A stretch of DNA of 64,000 nt from Hymenobacter piscis (GCF_018760735.1 NZ_JAHHZN010000001.1:62001-126000); one strand, 5' to 3'; positions 17,724 through 27,812 are shown, numbered from the stretch's first letter. Notes: generated from the sequence alone by a model not told the origin. Numbers and translations are program-made.

Positions 17724-19817
17724 ATGCGTCCGTTCCTGCTGCTGTTTGCCTTGCTGCTGAATTACCCGGTTTTCGCCCAGCCGGCACCTCCGACGGATAC
17801 CCGGAATCTGCTGCCAGTGCCCACCTCGGTGCGGTGGGGGGCGGGAAAATACCTTATTAAACGAACATTCAGCGTCCGGCTAGAACGTTCCGATTCGGCG
17901 GTAGTCAGCACAGTGCAGGCACTGCTTTTCAGCCGCTTATATGCACCCGGCAGCCACCCGGTAGTTACCCGTTTCGTAACGGAGGGCCCAGCCGACTTAA
18001 CGATTCGGTTCGGCAAGGCTGGTAATCCGGCCGCTTTCGACGAGGAGAAATACAGCCTGCGCGTGACCCCTATGGGCGTGACGATTGATGCGCCTACCAG
18101 CCTGGGAGCCCTGCGAGGCGTGGCCACGCTCCGACAGTTGCTTGCCAACCAGTTACCCACGAAGAAAAACGGTCTTGAAGCACAATTTCTACCCGAAGTG
18201 GACATTCAGGACCAGCCGCGCTTTGCGTGGCGGGGGCTGCTCATGGATGCGGCCCGGCACTTCATGCCCGTGGCCGTCATCAAGCGCAACCTCGATGGCA
18301 TGGCCGCCGTGAAGCTCAACGTGCTGCACTGGCACCTGGCCGACGACCAGGGGTTTCGGGTGGAAAGCCGCACCCTGCCCCGCCTGCACGAGGTGAGCGG
18401 GCAGTACTACACCCAGGCCCAGGTGCGCGAGGTGCTGCGCTACGCCGCCGCCCGGGGCATTCGGGTGGTGCCGGAGTTCGACGTGCCCGGCCACACCATT
18501 GCCTGGCAGGCCGCCTATCCCCAGCTGGCCTCCGGCGACACGGCCTACGCAGTCTACCAGAGCTGGCGCACCGCCAACGTGGCCCTCGACCCCACCAAGG
18601 AATCCACCTACGCCCTGCTCGATACGCTGTTCGGGGAGATGACCCGCTTGTTTCCCGACCCGTACTTCCACATCGGGGGCGACGAAAACGACGGGCGGCA
18701 GTGGCGGGGCAATCCGCGCATTATGGCGTTTGCCAAGGCCAACGGCATGCTGAAGTCGGATGGCAAGACCCTCGACAAGCACGCGCTGCAAACCTACTTC
18801 AACCGCCGGGTGCTGGCCATGGTCACGAAATACGGCAAGCAGATGGTGGGCTGGGACGAAATCCTGGGCCCCGGCCTGCCCCAGGATGCCGTGATTCAGA
18901 GCTGGCGGGGACGCAAGGGCCTCTACGATGCGGCCCAGGCCGGCAACCGTGCCATCCTCTCCCATGGCTACTACCTCGACCTCAACCAGAGCGCCGCCAG
19001 CCATTACGCCACCGACCCGCTGCCCGCCAACAACCCGCTCACCCCGGCCCAGCAACGCCTGATTCTGGGCGGCGAGGCCACCATGTGGAGCGAGTTTGCC
19101 GACAGCGTGGTGGTCGATTCGCGCATCTGGCCCCGGGCCGCCGCCGTGGCCGAGCGGCTCTGGTCGGCCCGGGAGGTGACCAACGTACCGGACATGTACC
19201 GCCGCCTCGGAGCCGTTTCGGGGCAGCTGGAGGGGCTGGGGCTGCAACACTGCCGCGCCCCCGAGCAGCTGCTGCGGCAGCTGGCCGGCCCCACCGCCGA
19301 CGTGGGCCCGCTGCGCACCCTGGCCCGGGTGCTGGAGCCCGTGAAGGAGTATAAGCGCCACTTCCAGGGCTTCACCTACGTGCCCAGCACGCCCCTCAAC
19401 CGCCTCGTGGACGCCGCCCCCGCCGAATCGGACGTGGCCCGGGAGTTCGGCTGCCAAGTGGATACGCTGCTTAACTTCCACACCGCCGCCGGCACCGGAT
19501 TGCCCGCCACGCCCGCGGCCCGCATGCTGCTGGGTACCCTGCGTCAGCAGCTTCAGCGCTGGCAGGCCAACAACTCCCAGCTGGTGCCGCTGCTGGCCGC
19601 CTCCCCCACCCTCACCGAGTACGCCCCGCTCTCGGCGGCACTGAGCACGGCCGCCGCCCTGGGCCTGGAGCGCCTCGCCCAGCTGGAAAAAGGCCAGACG
19701 CCCTCGGCCGCCTGGCGCGCCGCCGCCCTCCGGCAGCTCGACACCCTGAACCAGCCCGCCGGCCAGACGGAGCTGGCTGTGCTGCCGCACCTGCGGCGGC
19801 TGGTGGAGGCGAAGTAG
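17724..19817 (+). CDS. Beta-N-acetylhexosaminidase, glycoside hydrolase family 20
   Basis: 697 residues from the ATG at 17724; an in-frame TTG 14 codons upstream is not needed. A signal peptide (MRPFLLLFALLLNYPVFAQ) directs export. A GH20b-type domain (~25-155) precedes the catalytic barrel, which opens with RFAWRGLLMDAARHFMP and includes the catalytic D320-E321 pair in HIGGDEN. W-D-E and GGEATMWSEF blocks near 385 and 455 complete the site. The C-terminal ~170 residues are helical and less conserved. It would remove terminal GlcNAc/GalNAc from chitin fragments, peptidoglycan or glycans in the periplasm or outside. It is flanked on both sides by elements that begin GTCATCCTGAGC. Confidence 0.93.
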   Translation: MRPFLLLFALLLNYPVFAQPAPPTDTRNLLPVPTSVRWGAGKYLIKRTFSVRLERSDSAVVSTVQALLFSRLYAPGSHPVVTRFVTEGPADLTIRFGKAGNPAAFDEEKYSLRVTPMGVTIDAPTSLGALRGVATLRQLLANQLPTKKNGLEAQFLPEVDIQDQPRFAWRGLLMDAARHFMPVAVIKRNLDGMAAVKLNVLHWHLADDQGFRVESRTLPRLHEVSGQYYTQAQVREVLRYAAARGIRVVPEFDVPGHTIAWQAAYPQLASGDTAYAVYQSWRTANVALDPTKESTYALLDTLFGEMTRLFPDPYFHIGGDENDGRQWRGNPRIMAFAKANGMLKSDGKTLDKHALQTYFNRRVLAMVTKYGKQMVGWDEILGPGLPQDAVIQSWRGRKGLYDAAQAGNRAILSHGYYLDLNQSAASHYATDPLPANNPLTPAQQRLILGGEATMWSEFADSVVVDSRIWPRAAAVAERLWSAREVTNVPDMYRRLGAVSGQLEGLGLQHCRAPEQLLRQLAGPTADVGPLRTLARVLEPVKEYKRHFQGFTYVPSTPLNRLVDAAPAESDVAREFGCQVDTLLNFHTAAGTGLPATPAARMLLGTLRQQLQRWQANNSQLVPLLAASPTLTEYAPLSAALSTAAALGLERLAQLEKGQTPSAAWRAAALRQLDTLNQPAGQTELAVLPHLRRLVEAK

Positions 19818-19840
19818 GTTGAGGTGAAACTCAAACGCCT

Positions 19841-19910
19841 GTCATCCTGAGCCGTGTGCAGGACTTGGCAAGAGGCTAATCAATGATATTAGCTTCTTGC
19901 CAAGTCCTGC
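19841..19910. repeat. GTCATCCTGAGC element with 23-bp hairpin
   Basis: GTCATCCTGAGC (19841-19852) is followed by arms 19858-19880 and 19888-19910, complementary at 22 of 23 positions with one G-T pair, and a 7-base loop. It lies between the convergent GH20 and outer-membrane protein genes and shares its opening 12 bases with the element at 17478. Confidence 0.8.
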
Positions 19911-19941
19911 GCGCTGCTCCGGATAGTAGGCTTTAGCATCC

Positions 19942-22900
19942 CTAAAACAACACCGCCACCTGCATGCGGCCGGTGTGGATGGCGTTCAGACTTTGGGGCT
20001 TGCGGCCGTCGTAAGCGAGGGTGATGTTGAGGCCGTTGCTCAGGCGCTGCTCCAGGTTCAGGTTCCAGGTGTAGTTGCGGCCGGGGCGCAGGGCATTCAG
20101 GATTTCCAGGCCCACGAGGCTGGCCGGGTCGCCTGCGAAGCCCACCTGCACGAAGCGGGCCGTGGCCGAAACCGTGCGCTTGCCCACCTGGCTGATGCGG
20201 GTTTCCAAGCCCAGGTCGTTGAAGGTGCCGCGGGTGTCCTCGTTGGGGCCGGCCGTGTTGCGCTTGGTGGTGTAGAGGTAGGTGGCCGTGAAGCGCCACA
20301 CCTGGGAAGGCTGGTAGCTGATTTCGGGCGCCGCCTCGTACTGCTCGACCCGGAAGTTGCGGGTTTCCAGGTAATCCGACTGATTTTCGCGGATGCTGCG
20401 GGTGCCGGTGAGGCGGCCCGTAAACGACTGGGCCAGGGTTCGGCGCAGCAGCAGGCTCTGGCTGGCCAGGTTGCGGGTGTCGAAGCCCTGGGTCAGGAGC
20501 ACCTTCTGCTGGGTTTGCTGCACCGTGAATTCGGAGCCGAAAATGGGGTTCGAGCGGTTGAAATAGAGCGTGTTGCGCAGCAGCTTATTCAGGCTCAGCA
20601 GCAGCGCGTCCTCGGTCTGGAAGGCGAAGGGGTTGAGGCGGGCGTTGAGAGTGTTTTCGGTGCTCTTGCGGTCCAGCGTGACGGTGGTGAGGGTGGAGAA
20701 GCGGCTGGCCAGCTCCCGCCAGCCGGTGGCCTCGCGCCACGCCCGCGGGGCCGTGAGCGTGAGCCGGTAGCTGAAGCGGTTGGTGAAGGCGGGCAGGTAG
20801 TCGTCGGTGGGCAGAAACACCTTGATGTGGGTGCGGAACTGGGCGTCGGGGGTCTGGGCCTCGAAAAACTCGTTCTTCTCCTGGCGGCCGTTGCCGTCCA
20901 GATCGTTCCAGAAGTGGGTACCCTGGCCATTGGGCACGGCCAGGTAGGCGAAGTCGCGGCGCAGCTCCCGGCCCGTGCCCACGGCGTAGGTCAGCTCCGA
21001 GCGCACCACGTTCTGCAGGAAGCTGGCGTTCCAGTCGAGCTTGCCCAGCACGGTGCGCTCCCGCACCATGCCGGCCGCGCCGCCGGGCATGGTCTGGCCG
21101 GTGGTGTCGCGGGTGAGCAGGTCGCGGTAGGTGGCCAGCACGGCCAGGTCCTGAGTGGCGCTCAGACGGGAGTTGAAGGTACCCTGCCAGGTCTGGGCCC
21201 GGCCCTGCCCGCGCAGGGCCGTCTGCTCCTGGTTGGGCGACTGGTCGCGGCGGAAGCTGTAATCGAGGCGGTAGCGGATGCGGGCCGTGTCGCGGCTCTG
21301 CACGAACAGGGCGTGCTCGTCGTAGTAGTTGGCCGAGGTCAGGGAGTCGCCGGCTGGACGAGCCACCCGGTTTTTGTCGAAGCGGTAGGCGTAGCCCGGC
21401 ACCACGGCCCCGCCCACGTAGCGGGCCGTGGCCTCGCCCCGCGCCCACCGCGACTCGCGCCGGCCGGCCGTGGAGTTGAGCAGGAACAGGTTGCCGCGCA
21501 GCTGCACCCGGCCCACCTGCCGGGCCGCATCCACCCAGTGCTGGAGGCCGCTCACCTCCCCGGCCCGGTAGCGCCGGCTCAGGCGGTAGCCCACGGCGTT
21601 GTCGGCGTCCTTCACCAACCCCACCGAGGCGTTCAGAATGTTCTCCTCCCGGGGCCGCTGGTTGTTGGTGATGAGCGTGTTGTCCACGCTCCAGTTGCGG
21701 TCGAACTCAATGTCCCGGTACCGGTCGATGGGCGCGAAGCGGCGGCTGGTGTACTCGTAATCGAGGGAGCTGCGCAACTTGTAGCCCGCCAGGGCGCGCA
21801 GGTTCAGGGGGCGGTCCTGGACCAGATAGCCCACCCGCATGGCCTGGCCCTGGGCTTTTTCGGGCGAGAACCGGTTCAGATCCAGCTCCGAGGAGGCCAG
21901 GTCCACGAACACGGTGGCCGTCGAATCGAGGGCGTAGCTGGTGCCCAGCGTGATAAGCTGTTTCTGCAGGGGCGTGGGCAGCACCCGCACCGGCTCGTAG
22001 CTGCCCCGGTTCTGCCCCACGAAGGTGTACACCCGGCCGTTGGCCGCCGCATCGGCCGTGCTCAGGTTGTAGCTGCCCTGCCCCGCCCCCAGGTTGGTAA
22101 ACTGCACGTTGTAGACCAGGGCCAGCGTATCCAGGGGCGGGTACACGAACACGTTCACCGACTGCTGGGTGGCGGGGTCGGTCTGAATTTCGCGGCGGTA
22201 CTGAATCTGTTGGCGGTCGTAGCTGACCAGCGTATCGCCGGGGGCCGTTACCCGACTCACGTTGCCGCTGCGGCGCAGCAGCTCCTTCTGGCCCTCGCTC
22301 AGGGTGAGGTTGGGCGAGTTGTCGGGGTTGTCGGCTTCGCGGTAGAAGTTGGCGTGCACCTGCAGGCGGCCCAGCTGCTGGTAATGGCTGGCCTGGAGCA
22401 GGGAGCGGGCGTAGTTGAAGTCGGAGTACTCGTAATCGACCTTGATGCGGGTGTTGCGGGTGATGAGGTGGCGGGGCGAAAACGTGAGCTCGGCCTGGTT
22501 GTAGTCAATAATGTAGTCGGCATCGAAGCCCCGTACCAGCAGCCGCCCGTCCAGGTACACCCGCTCGGAGTTGGCCAGCACAATGATGAACTGCTCCCCG
22601 TTGGGCCCGCGCAGGCGGTAGGGCCCCTGCACGTTTTCGAGCGGGGCAATGTCGATGCTGGCGAACTTACCTTTGGCCCCGCCCGCCGCCACCGACGTAG
22701 TGGCAAACGCCTCCCCCGCCTTCGTGGAGAGCAGGGCCCGGCGCGGCCCGCGGTTTTCGGTGCGGGTGGTTACCGTCTGGCGCACGTTGTTGGGGCCCGT
22801 GCCGTTGGGCGTGGGCGCTGCGCCGCCCGTGGGGCCGTAGGCATCGGTGGTAGCGGCGCCGGGTTGCTGCTGGCCCGAGCCGGCGGCCGGGGCCACGGTG

Positions 22901-23841
22901 GGCGGGGTGGTCACGAACGTACCGGCGCTGCTGCCCGCCGCGTTGGGGTACTGAAACAGCTGCTGGTTGCTCACGCCCATGCCCACGCCGCCCCCGAAGC
23001 CGCCCGTCGGGAGCTGCCCGAAATTCACCTCGGCCGCCCCGCCCTGGATGTTTTTGTAGAAGCGCAGGAAATAATCGGGCTTGTTGCGCAGCACCACGTC
23101 GCCGGCCGTCAGGCTCCAGCGCGGGTGGGTGAGGGTGATGTAAATCCGGTCGAATTCCTGGAGCTGCTGGGTGTTGCCCTCGGGCTGGAAGGGCACGTTC
23201 TGGTCAGAAATGGCGGCCGTCAGGTTGATCTGGTCGGTGAGCTGGCCTTCGAGCTGGAGGTTGAGCGAAGAGTTCACGAACACGTTCTGGGCGTTGCCAA
23301 ACGACACCCCCCGCGACAGATTCCCGGTTTTGTTGATGCCCGGGGTGCTCAGAATCTGCTCCTTCACCGCAAAATCGTTTTCCCCGAACGAGGGCCGCTG
23401 CATAAACCGGAGGCTGTCCATGAGGGTGCGGGGCCGCAGGTAGCGGGCCGCCGAGAGTTGCAGGGGCAGCACCCGGTAGCACACCAGCACCGAATCGGGC
23501 CCGCCGGCCAGCACAATGTCGGGCCGGCCGGGCTCCGGGCTGGGGAAGCGCGAGCTAAGCCGCACGAAGCGGTACTGGTCGGAGGCCGCGTTGTAGCTCA
23601 CCGAGCGCCCCTCCACGCTCACGGAGGCCGGCACGATGGTCAGCGTATCGCGCAACACAAACAAGGTAGTATCCCGACCCGGCGTGAGGCGCACCCAGGC
23701 GCAGCGGCGGGTGCTGGGCGGGGCTTCGGGGCGCTGCTGGGCCCGGGCCGCGGGCGCGCTCAGCAGCAGCAGCAACGCCAGCACCCACTTCAGGCGCGGG
23801 AGGAAGAACTTAAAAAGTAAAAGTGAAGGATTAAAAACCAT
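19942..23841 (-). CDS. Large putative outer-membrane beta-barrel protein
   Basis: 1,299 residues. A hydrophobic signal (KWVLALLLLLSAPAARAQ) is followed by ~150 residues that look like a periplasmic or plug region. Around residues 175-260 is the block LSRGVSFGNAQNVFVNSSLN ... QEFDRIYITLTHP ... LRNKPDYFLRF, which resembles repeated segments of the SprA family of T9SS/gliding outer-membrane proteins. Most of the remainder alternates polar and hydrophobic residues as in beta strands, and the chain ends ...RMQVAVLF with a terminal phenylalanine, typical of outer-membrane barrels. A Gly/Thr/Pro-rich insertion occurs near 300-350. It is about half the length of SprA, so it is a relative or analogue at most. 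Function unknown. Confidence 0.75.
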   Translation of the reverse strand: MVFNPSLLLFKFFLPRLKWVLALLLLLSAPAARAQQRPEAPPSTRRCAWVRLTPGRDTTLFVLRDTLTIVPASVSVEGRSVSYNAASDQYRFVRLSSRFPSPEPGRPDIVLAGGPDSVLVCYRVLPLQLSAARYLRPRTLMDSLRFMQRPSFGENDFAVKEQILSTPGINKTGNLSRGVSFGNAQNVFVNSSLNLQLEGQLTDQINLTAAISDQNVPFQPEGNTQQLQEFDRIYITLTHPRWSLTAGDVVLRNKPDYFLRFYKNIQGGAAEVNFGQLPTGGFGGGVGMGVSNQQLFQYPNAAGSSAGTFVTTPPTVAPAAGSGQQQPGAATTDAYGPTGGAAPTPNGTGPNNVRQTVTTRTENRGPRRALLSTKAGEAFATTSVAAGGAKGKFASIDIAPLENVQGPYRLRGPNGEQFIIVLANSERVYLDGRLLVRGFDADYIIDYNQAELTFSPRHLITRNTRIKVDYEYSDFNYARSLLQASHYQQLGRLQVHANFYREADNPDNSPNLTLSEGQKELLRRSGNVSRVTAPGDTLVSYDRQQIQYRREIQTDPATQQSVNVFVYPPLDTLALVYNVQFTNLGAGQGSYNLSTADAAANGRVYTFVGQNRGSYEPVRVLPTPLQKQLITLGTSYALDSTATVFVDLASSELDLNRFSPEKAQGQAMRVGYLVQDRPLNLRALAGYKLRSSLDYEYTSRRFAPIDRYRDIEFDRNWSVDNTLITNNQRPREENILNASVGLVKDADNAVGYRLSRRYRAGEVSGLQHWVDAARQVGRVQLRGNLFLLNSTAGRRESRWARGEATARYVGGAVVPGYAYRFDKNRVARPAGDSLTSANYYDEHALFVQSRDTARIRYRLDYSFRRDQSPNQEQTALRGQGRAQTWQGTFNSRLSATQDLAVLATYRDLLTRDTTGQTMPGGAAGMVRERTVLGKLDWNASFLQNVVRSELTYAVGTGRELRRDFAYLAVPNGQGTHFWNDLDGNGRQEKNEFFEAQTPDAQFRTHIKVFLPTDDYLPAFTNRFSYRLTLTAPRAWREATGWRELASRFSTLTTVTLDRKSTENTLNARLNPFAFQTEDALLLSLNKLLRNTLYFNRSNPIFGSEFTVQQTQQKVLLTQGFDTRNLASQSLLLRRTLAQSFTGRLTGTRSIRENQSDYLETRNFRVEQYEAAPEISYQPSQVWRFTATYLYTTKRNTAGPNEDTRGTFNDLGLETRISQVGKRTVSATARFVQVGFAGDPASLVGLEILNALRPGRNYTWNLNLEQRLSNGLNITLAYDGRKPQSLNAIHTGRMQVAVLF

Positions 23842-23941
23842 TCATTCTGAAGCAGTTGCTCACGAGCCTGAAGCTAACGTCCGGCTAGCCCCCAATGTCT
23901 GCCGGCCGGCAGAAAATTCAGGCGTCCCCAGCCCGAACAGC

Positions 23942-23976
23942 AATTCATAATTCATAATTTTAATTTTTAATTCTAA
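23942..23976. repeat. AATTCATAATTC / TTTTTAATTC word repeat after the kinase stop
   Basis: AT-only tandem words AATTCATAATTCATAATTTT and TAATTTTTAATTCTAAT directly follow the stop codon of the minus-strand histidine kinase. A perfect CTGCCGGCCGGCAG palindrome lies ~40 bases further on (23899-23912 region). Confidence 0.55.
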
Positions 23977-26900
23977 TCATCCTGCCAGCGGCAGCTCGAT
24001 GAAGAAGCGGGTGCCGGTGCCCTCCTCGGTTTCAAACCAGATGTGGCCGCCGGCACTTTCGATGCCGCGCCGGGCCACGGCCAGCCCGATGCCGGAGCCG
24101 GTTTCCTTGGTGGTGAAGTTGGGCACGAAGATTTTGCTCTGCACCTCGGCCGGAATGCCGATGCCGTTGTCGGCAATGCTGATGCGGACCCGGCCGCTGC
24201 TGATGGGCTCCAGGGTGGCCACCACCTCGGGGGCGCGGCCTTCGGGCACGGCCTGCAGGGCGTTGATGAGCAGGTTATTGAAGGTGCGCACCAGCAGGCT
24301 TTCATCGGCAAACACCACGAACTGCGCGGCCTCGGCGCCGGGCGGCAGCACCAGCCGGATACCGCCGCCACCGGGGCGGTCCTGGTGCAGGTGCACGCAG
24401 CGGCGCAGAATGGGCACCACGTCGAGGCGCTCGGGGCGCATGGCGGGCAGGTTGGTGAAGTTGCTGAAGGAGGTGGCAATGTCGGTCAGCACGTCAATCT
24501 GGGTGATGAGGGTCTGGGAGACTTTCGTCAGCAGCTCTTCCAGGTTGGGGCGCCGGTCCTGGATGGCGCGCTGCAGAAACTGCAGGCTCAGCTTCATGGG
24601 CGTGAGCGGGTTCTTGATTTCGTGGGCCACCTGCCGGGCCATCTCGCGCCAGGCGGCCTCCTTTTCCTGGGTGGCCAGCTCCTGCTTGCTCTCCTCGAGC
24701 TTGAGCAGCATCTGGTTGTACTCGCGCACCAGCAGCCCGATTTCGTCCTCCGAATCATACACCAGCATCTCGTTCTGGCCCGTGAGGGTGGTCTGGCGCA
24801 GCTTTTCGGTGATGAGCTTGAGCGGCTCGGTGAGGACGCGCGAGGCCAGGAAGGCCAGCACCAGAAACAGGATGAACATCAGGGTGAAGATGTTCAGAAT
24901 GGTCGAAATCAGTTCGGTGAGCTTGTTATCGAGGTCCTTCTCGGAGTCGAAGAACGGAATGCCCACGTAGCCCACCACGGGCCCCGGTCGGCCGGCCTGC
25001 ACCACGGCCGAGCGCAAGGGCAGGTACAGGGCGTTGAACGAGAGCGAGCCGGCCCGCTCGGTGAGCAGCACCCGGGGCTGCCCGTCCTCGGCCAGAGCCG
25101 TTACGGCCTGGGGGTTCATGAGGGTGCTGAGCAGGTTGGCCTCAAAAATCAGGGGCTGGCTGCTTACCAGCAGCTCGCCGCGGGCATCGTAGAGGTTGAG
25201 GTCGGTTTCGGTGAGGGCCGATACGTTTTCGGCCAGCTCCACCAGGTCGGCGCGGTTGGCATCGTCGCGGAGCAGGGCCCGGTTCTTGAGCAGGTTTTCC
25301 TGCACGGCCTGGCCCCGGCGCTGGTAGGAGCGTAGCAGGTCGCGCTTATAGGAGTTGGTGACCTGGCTGGCAATGGCCACACTCACCACAATCAGGGGCA
25401 CGAGCACGCCCGCGTTGAGAAACACCTGGATTTTGGTGCTGAAGTTGGTGCGCAGCAGGTGGCGGTACTGGCCCCGGACCAGCAGCACCACGCCCATGAG
25501 CAGCAGCCAGCAGAAGCTATAAAGCAGAAACAGAAAGGAGAAGTTGGCCAGCCAGTCGGTAAACGAGTAAGTGGCCGTCGTCACTACCACCAGCCGCCCG
25601 CTCTGGTCGGTGCTGCGCACGGCCAGGTGGTGGTAGCCGGCCAGGGGCAGGCCCGTAGCATAGAGGCGGGAATCGCGCAGGAAGCCGGCCGGCAGCTCGT
25701 TCATGTAATCGAACCCGCCCTCGCTGTAGACCAGCTGCCCGTTTTCGTAGCCGGCGTAGCTCAGGTCGGTGCCCAGGCGAGGCTGGAAGAACTTCTGGTC
25801 GATGAGCAGCTCGGGCACCACGCTGTTGGCCGTGAGCTTCTTGAGGGTGAGTTCCAGCACGATGGTACTGGCTCCGTCCTCGGGGTTGGGCGCGGGCACC
25901 GCCACGAAGGCCACGTAGCGCCGGGAGTTGAACGACTGGCTTCCGTCGCGAATCAGGTAAATATTGGGGTGGTCGGTGGGGGTGGCGTTGCGCAGCAGGT
26001 AGTCGCGGGTGGTGCGCAGGTTGCCCCCCACGGCCACGCCCCGGCCCTCGGGGTTGAAGAGAATCACCCGCACTTCGTACTTGTTGAAGTAGTCGCGCAG
26101 GTAGTACTTCACCACCCGCTGCCGGATCAGGTCCAGATTCACGAAAGGGCTGGCCAGCATGGTCCGCAGCACGGGGTTCTGGGCCATTTCCTGGCCGCGC
26201 TCCACCAGCAGGTACTCACCCTGCAGGTCGTTGTCGGTGAGCAGATTGCCGGCTAAGCTCTGCTTGTTTACCTGCAGCTGCCGGTTGAAGTGCTCGTAGA
26301 GGGCCAGCGCCCCCACCGCCGAGCTCACGCCCAGCATCAGGAAGATGAACAGGTACACCTGATAGGGCATTACCGCCCCGGTTGATTTGAGCCCGGTCAG
26401 GCGCAGAATCAGGAAAAACCCGAGCGTGATGCCCAGCAGGGTGCAGTGCACCAGCCCCAGGCCCATTCCGGCCGCCAGGAAGGCCACGCTCAGCACCAGC
26501 AGCAGCCCCACGCCCAGCCGACGGGTGGAAGGCCGCACAATGCTGGCAAACAGCTGCGACAACACGTAGAAGCCCACCAGATAGCTGCCGTTGTGCAGCA
26601 CAATGGCCAGGCCCAGCAGCACCTTAAAGGCGCTGATCTGGATGTCCTGGGTGATGTCGAGGATGAGTTGGGAGTTGCTGAAGCTGCTGGTGTAAAAATC
26701 GAAGAGCAGCTCCAGCAGCCCGAAAAACACCAGGACCGTGCCCCCGCCCATCAGCACGCGGAGCCGCCAGTTTTTTACCCGCTGGGCCAGGCGCAGCAGG
26801 CCGTAGCGCCGGAACAGACGCAGCCCGTACCAGGCCACGATGGTGAATACGATGGCGTTAAGCAGCAAATCACCCAGGGAGGGCGAAAGCCAGGAGGCGG

Positions 26901-27711
26901 CGTATACCCGGGGGTCGAAGAGCCGGACTTCGAGAAAGGAAAACGGCAGGCCCCAGTACAGCATCAGGGCCCGGAGCACCAGCAGCGGGCCCACCACCAG
27001 GGCGGCGCCCTGTAGCACCCGGTGGCGCACGAACTGCCGCCGGGCCAGCCCCACCCAGGCCGCCACGTACAGGCTCACGCCCAGCAGCAGCAGCAGCAGC
27101 GGCAGGTACTTGCCCGTAATGGGGTCGGCCTGCAGACTCTCGATGGAAAACAGGTAGTTGCCCTCGTTGGACACCAGCCGGGGCCGGCCGGTATCCTGCT
27201 TCTCCACCAGCAGGCGCACATTCTGGCCCTGGAAGATGCCCTGGCCGTTGCCGTCGCGCAGGTAGCGGTTGCTGATGCCGTAGCTGATTTCGAGCGGAAT
27301 GTAGGTCAGCAGCACGTAAGGGCCCTCCACGTGGCGCAGCACCAGAAACTTGCCGAAACGGGTTTCGAGCAGGCGTTCGTGGTAGCGCTGGGTAGCCTGC
27401 TCCACGTCGGGCCGCACCGTGTGGTCCGACCAGTACACCACCTGCTCGCCCCGGAAGATGAAGGTGGGGTAGGTGGTGTGGCTGGTGAGGCTGCGGAAGC
27501 TCACCCGACCCGTGGCCAGGCGTTGCAGCAAATCCGTTGATTCCCGCTCGCCCGTCAGCTCGGCTTCCATGAGCGCCTCCTGCAGGCGGGTGGCCGAGGC
27601 CCGCAGCACCAGATCGGGATTCTGGCTGTAACGGTTGCTGAAATAGGCGCCCGCAAAGCAGAACACGGCCAGTAGCAGCAGCCAGACGGGAGTAAGTCGA
27701 AGGAATTTCAA
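23977..27711 (-). CDS. NtrY-like multi-pass sensor histidine kinase
   Basis: 1,244 residues with a TTG start at 27711 (giving MKFLRLTPVWLLLL). An ATG 72 bases upstream is in frame but lies inside the terminator hairpin of the preceding operon, so it is rejected. Architecture: an N-terminal membrane helix, a ~180-residue external domain, a block of about seven helices, a second external domain of ~250 residues, two more helices, a third external domain and a final helix. It then has a HAMP domain (EPLKLITEKLRQ), a HisKA domain with the phospho-accepting His near residue 1030 (VAHEIKNPLTPMK), and a complete ATPase domain (N box NNLLINALQAV, G boxes DNGIGIP and GSGIGLA). No response regulator is adjacent. 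The stimulus is unknown. Confidence 0.88.
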   Translation of the reverse strand: MKFLRLTPVWLLLLAVFCFAGAYFSNRYSQNPDLVLRASATRLQEALMEAELTGERESTDLLQRLATGRVSFRSLTSHTTYPTFIFRGEQVVYWSDHTVRPDVEQATQRYHERLLETRFGKFLVLRHVEGPYVLLTYIPLEISYGISNRYLRDGNGQGIFQGQNVRLLVEKQDTGRPRLVSNEGNYLFSIESLQADPITGKYLPLLLLLLGVSLYVAAWVGLARRQFVRHRVLQGAALVVGPLLVLRALMLYWGLPFSFLEVRLFDPRVYAASWLSPSLGDLLLNAIVFTIVAWYGLRLFRRYGLLRLAQRVKNWRLRVLMGGGTVLVFFGLLELLFDFYTSSFSNSQLILDITQDIQISAFKVLLGLAIVLHNGSYLVGFYVLSQLFASIVRPSTRRLGVGLLLVLSVAFLAAGMGLGLVHCTLLGITLGFFLILRLTGLKSTGAVMPYQVYLFIFLMLGVSSAVGALALYEHFNRQLQVNKQSLAGNLLTDNDLQGEYLLVERGQEMAQNPVLRTMLASPFVNLDLIRQRVVKYYLRDYFNKYEVRVILFNPEGRGVAVGGNLRTTRDYLLRNATPTDHPNIYLIRDGSQSFNSRRYVAFVAVPAPNPEDGASTIVLELTLKKLTANSVVPELLIDQKFFQPRLGTDLSYAGYENGQLVYSEGGFDYMNELPAGFLRDSRLYATGLPLAGYHHLAVRSTDQSGRLVVVTTATYSFTDWLANFSFLFLLYSFCWLLLMGVVLLVRGQYRHLLRTNFSTKIQVFLNAGVLVPLIVVSVAIASQVTNSYKRDLLRSYQRRGQAVQENLLKNRALLRDDANRADLVELAENVSALTETDLNLYDARGELLVSSQPLIFEANLLSTLMNPQAVTALAEDGQPRVLLTERAGSLSFNALYLPLRSAVVQAGRPGPVVGYVGIPFFDSEKDLDNKLTELISTILNIFTLMFILFLVLAFLASRVLTEPLKLITEKLRQTTLTGQNEMLVYDSEDEIGLLVREYNQMLLKLEESKQELATQEKEAAWREMARQVAHEIKNPLTPMKLSLQFLQRAIQDRRPNLEELLTKVSQTLITQIDVLTDIATSFSNFTNLPAMRPERLDVVPILRRCVHLHQDRPGGGGIRLVLPPGAEAAQFVVFADESLLVRTFNNLLINALQAVPEGRAPEVVATLEPISSGRVRISIADNGIGIPAEVQSKIFVPNFTTKETGSGIGLAVARRGIESAGGHIWFETEEGTGTRFFIELPLAG

Positions 27712-27754
27712 TACGTGCGCCGCTGGTGAGCCGGGAATACTGCAACCATGATAC

Positions 27755-27785
27755 CAAACAAAAATGCCGCCCGGCGGCGGCATTT
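27755..27785 (-). terminator. Terminator of the ctaA-DUF983 transcription unit
   Basis: On the minus strand a 9-bp perfect stem, AATGCCGCC pairing across a 4-base loop (27763-27771 with 27776-27784), is followed by TTTTTGTTTG. It sits 28 bases past the DUF983 stop. Confidence 0.8.
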
Positions 27786-27812
27786 CCTAACTCGTGCGTG
27801 CGGGCCGGCTAC

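Noticed and set aside
19975..23820. 1,281-codon open frame antisense to the large outer-membrane protein
   Set aside because: It mirrors the real gene codon for codon, has a His/Gly/Val/Arg-rich composition typical of shadows in GC-rich DNA, and no domain or start site.
27712..27783. ATG at 27783 as start of the histidine kinase
   Set aside because: It lies in the stem of the terminator of the upstream unit, and the protein gains only an unlikely Pro/Gly leader before the first helix.
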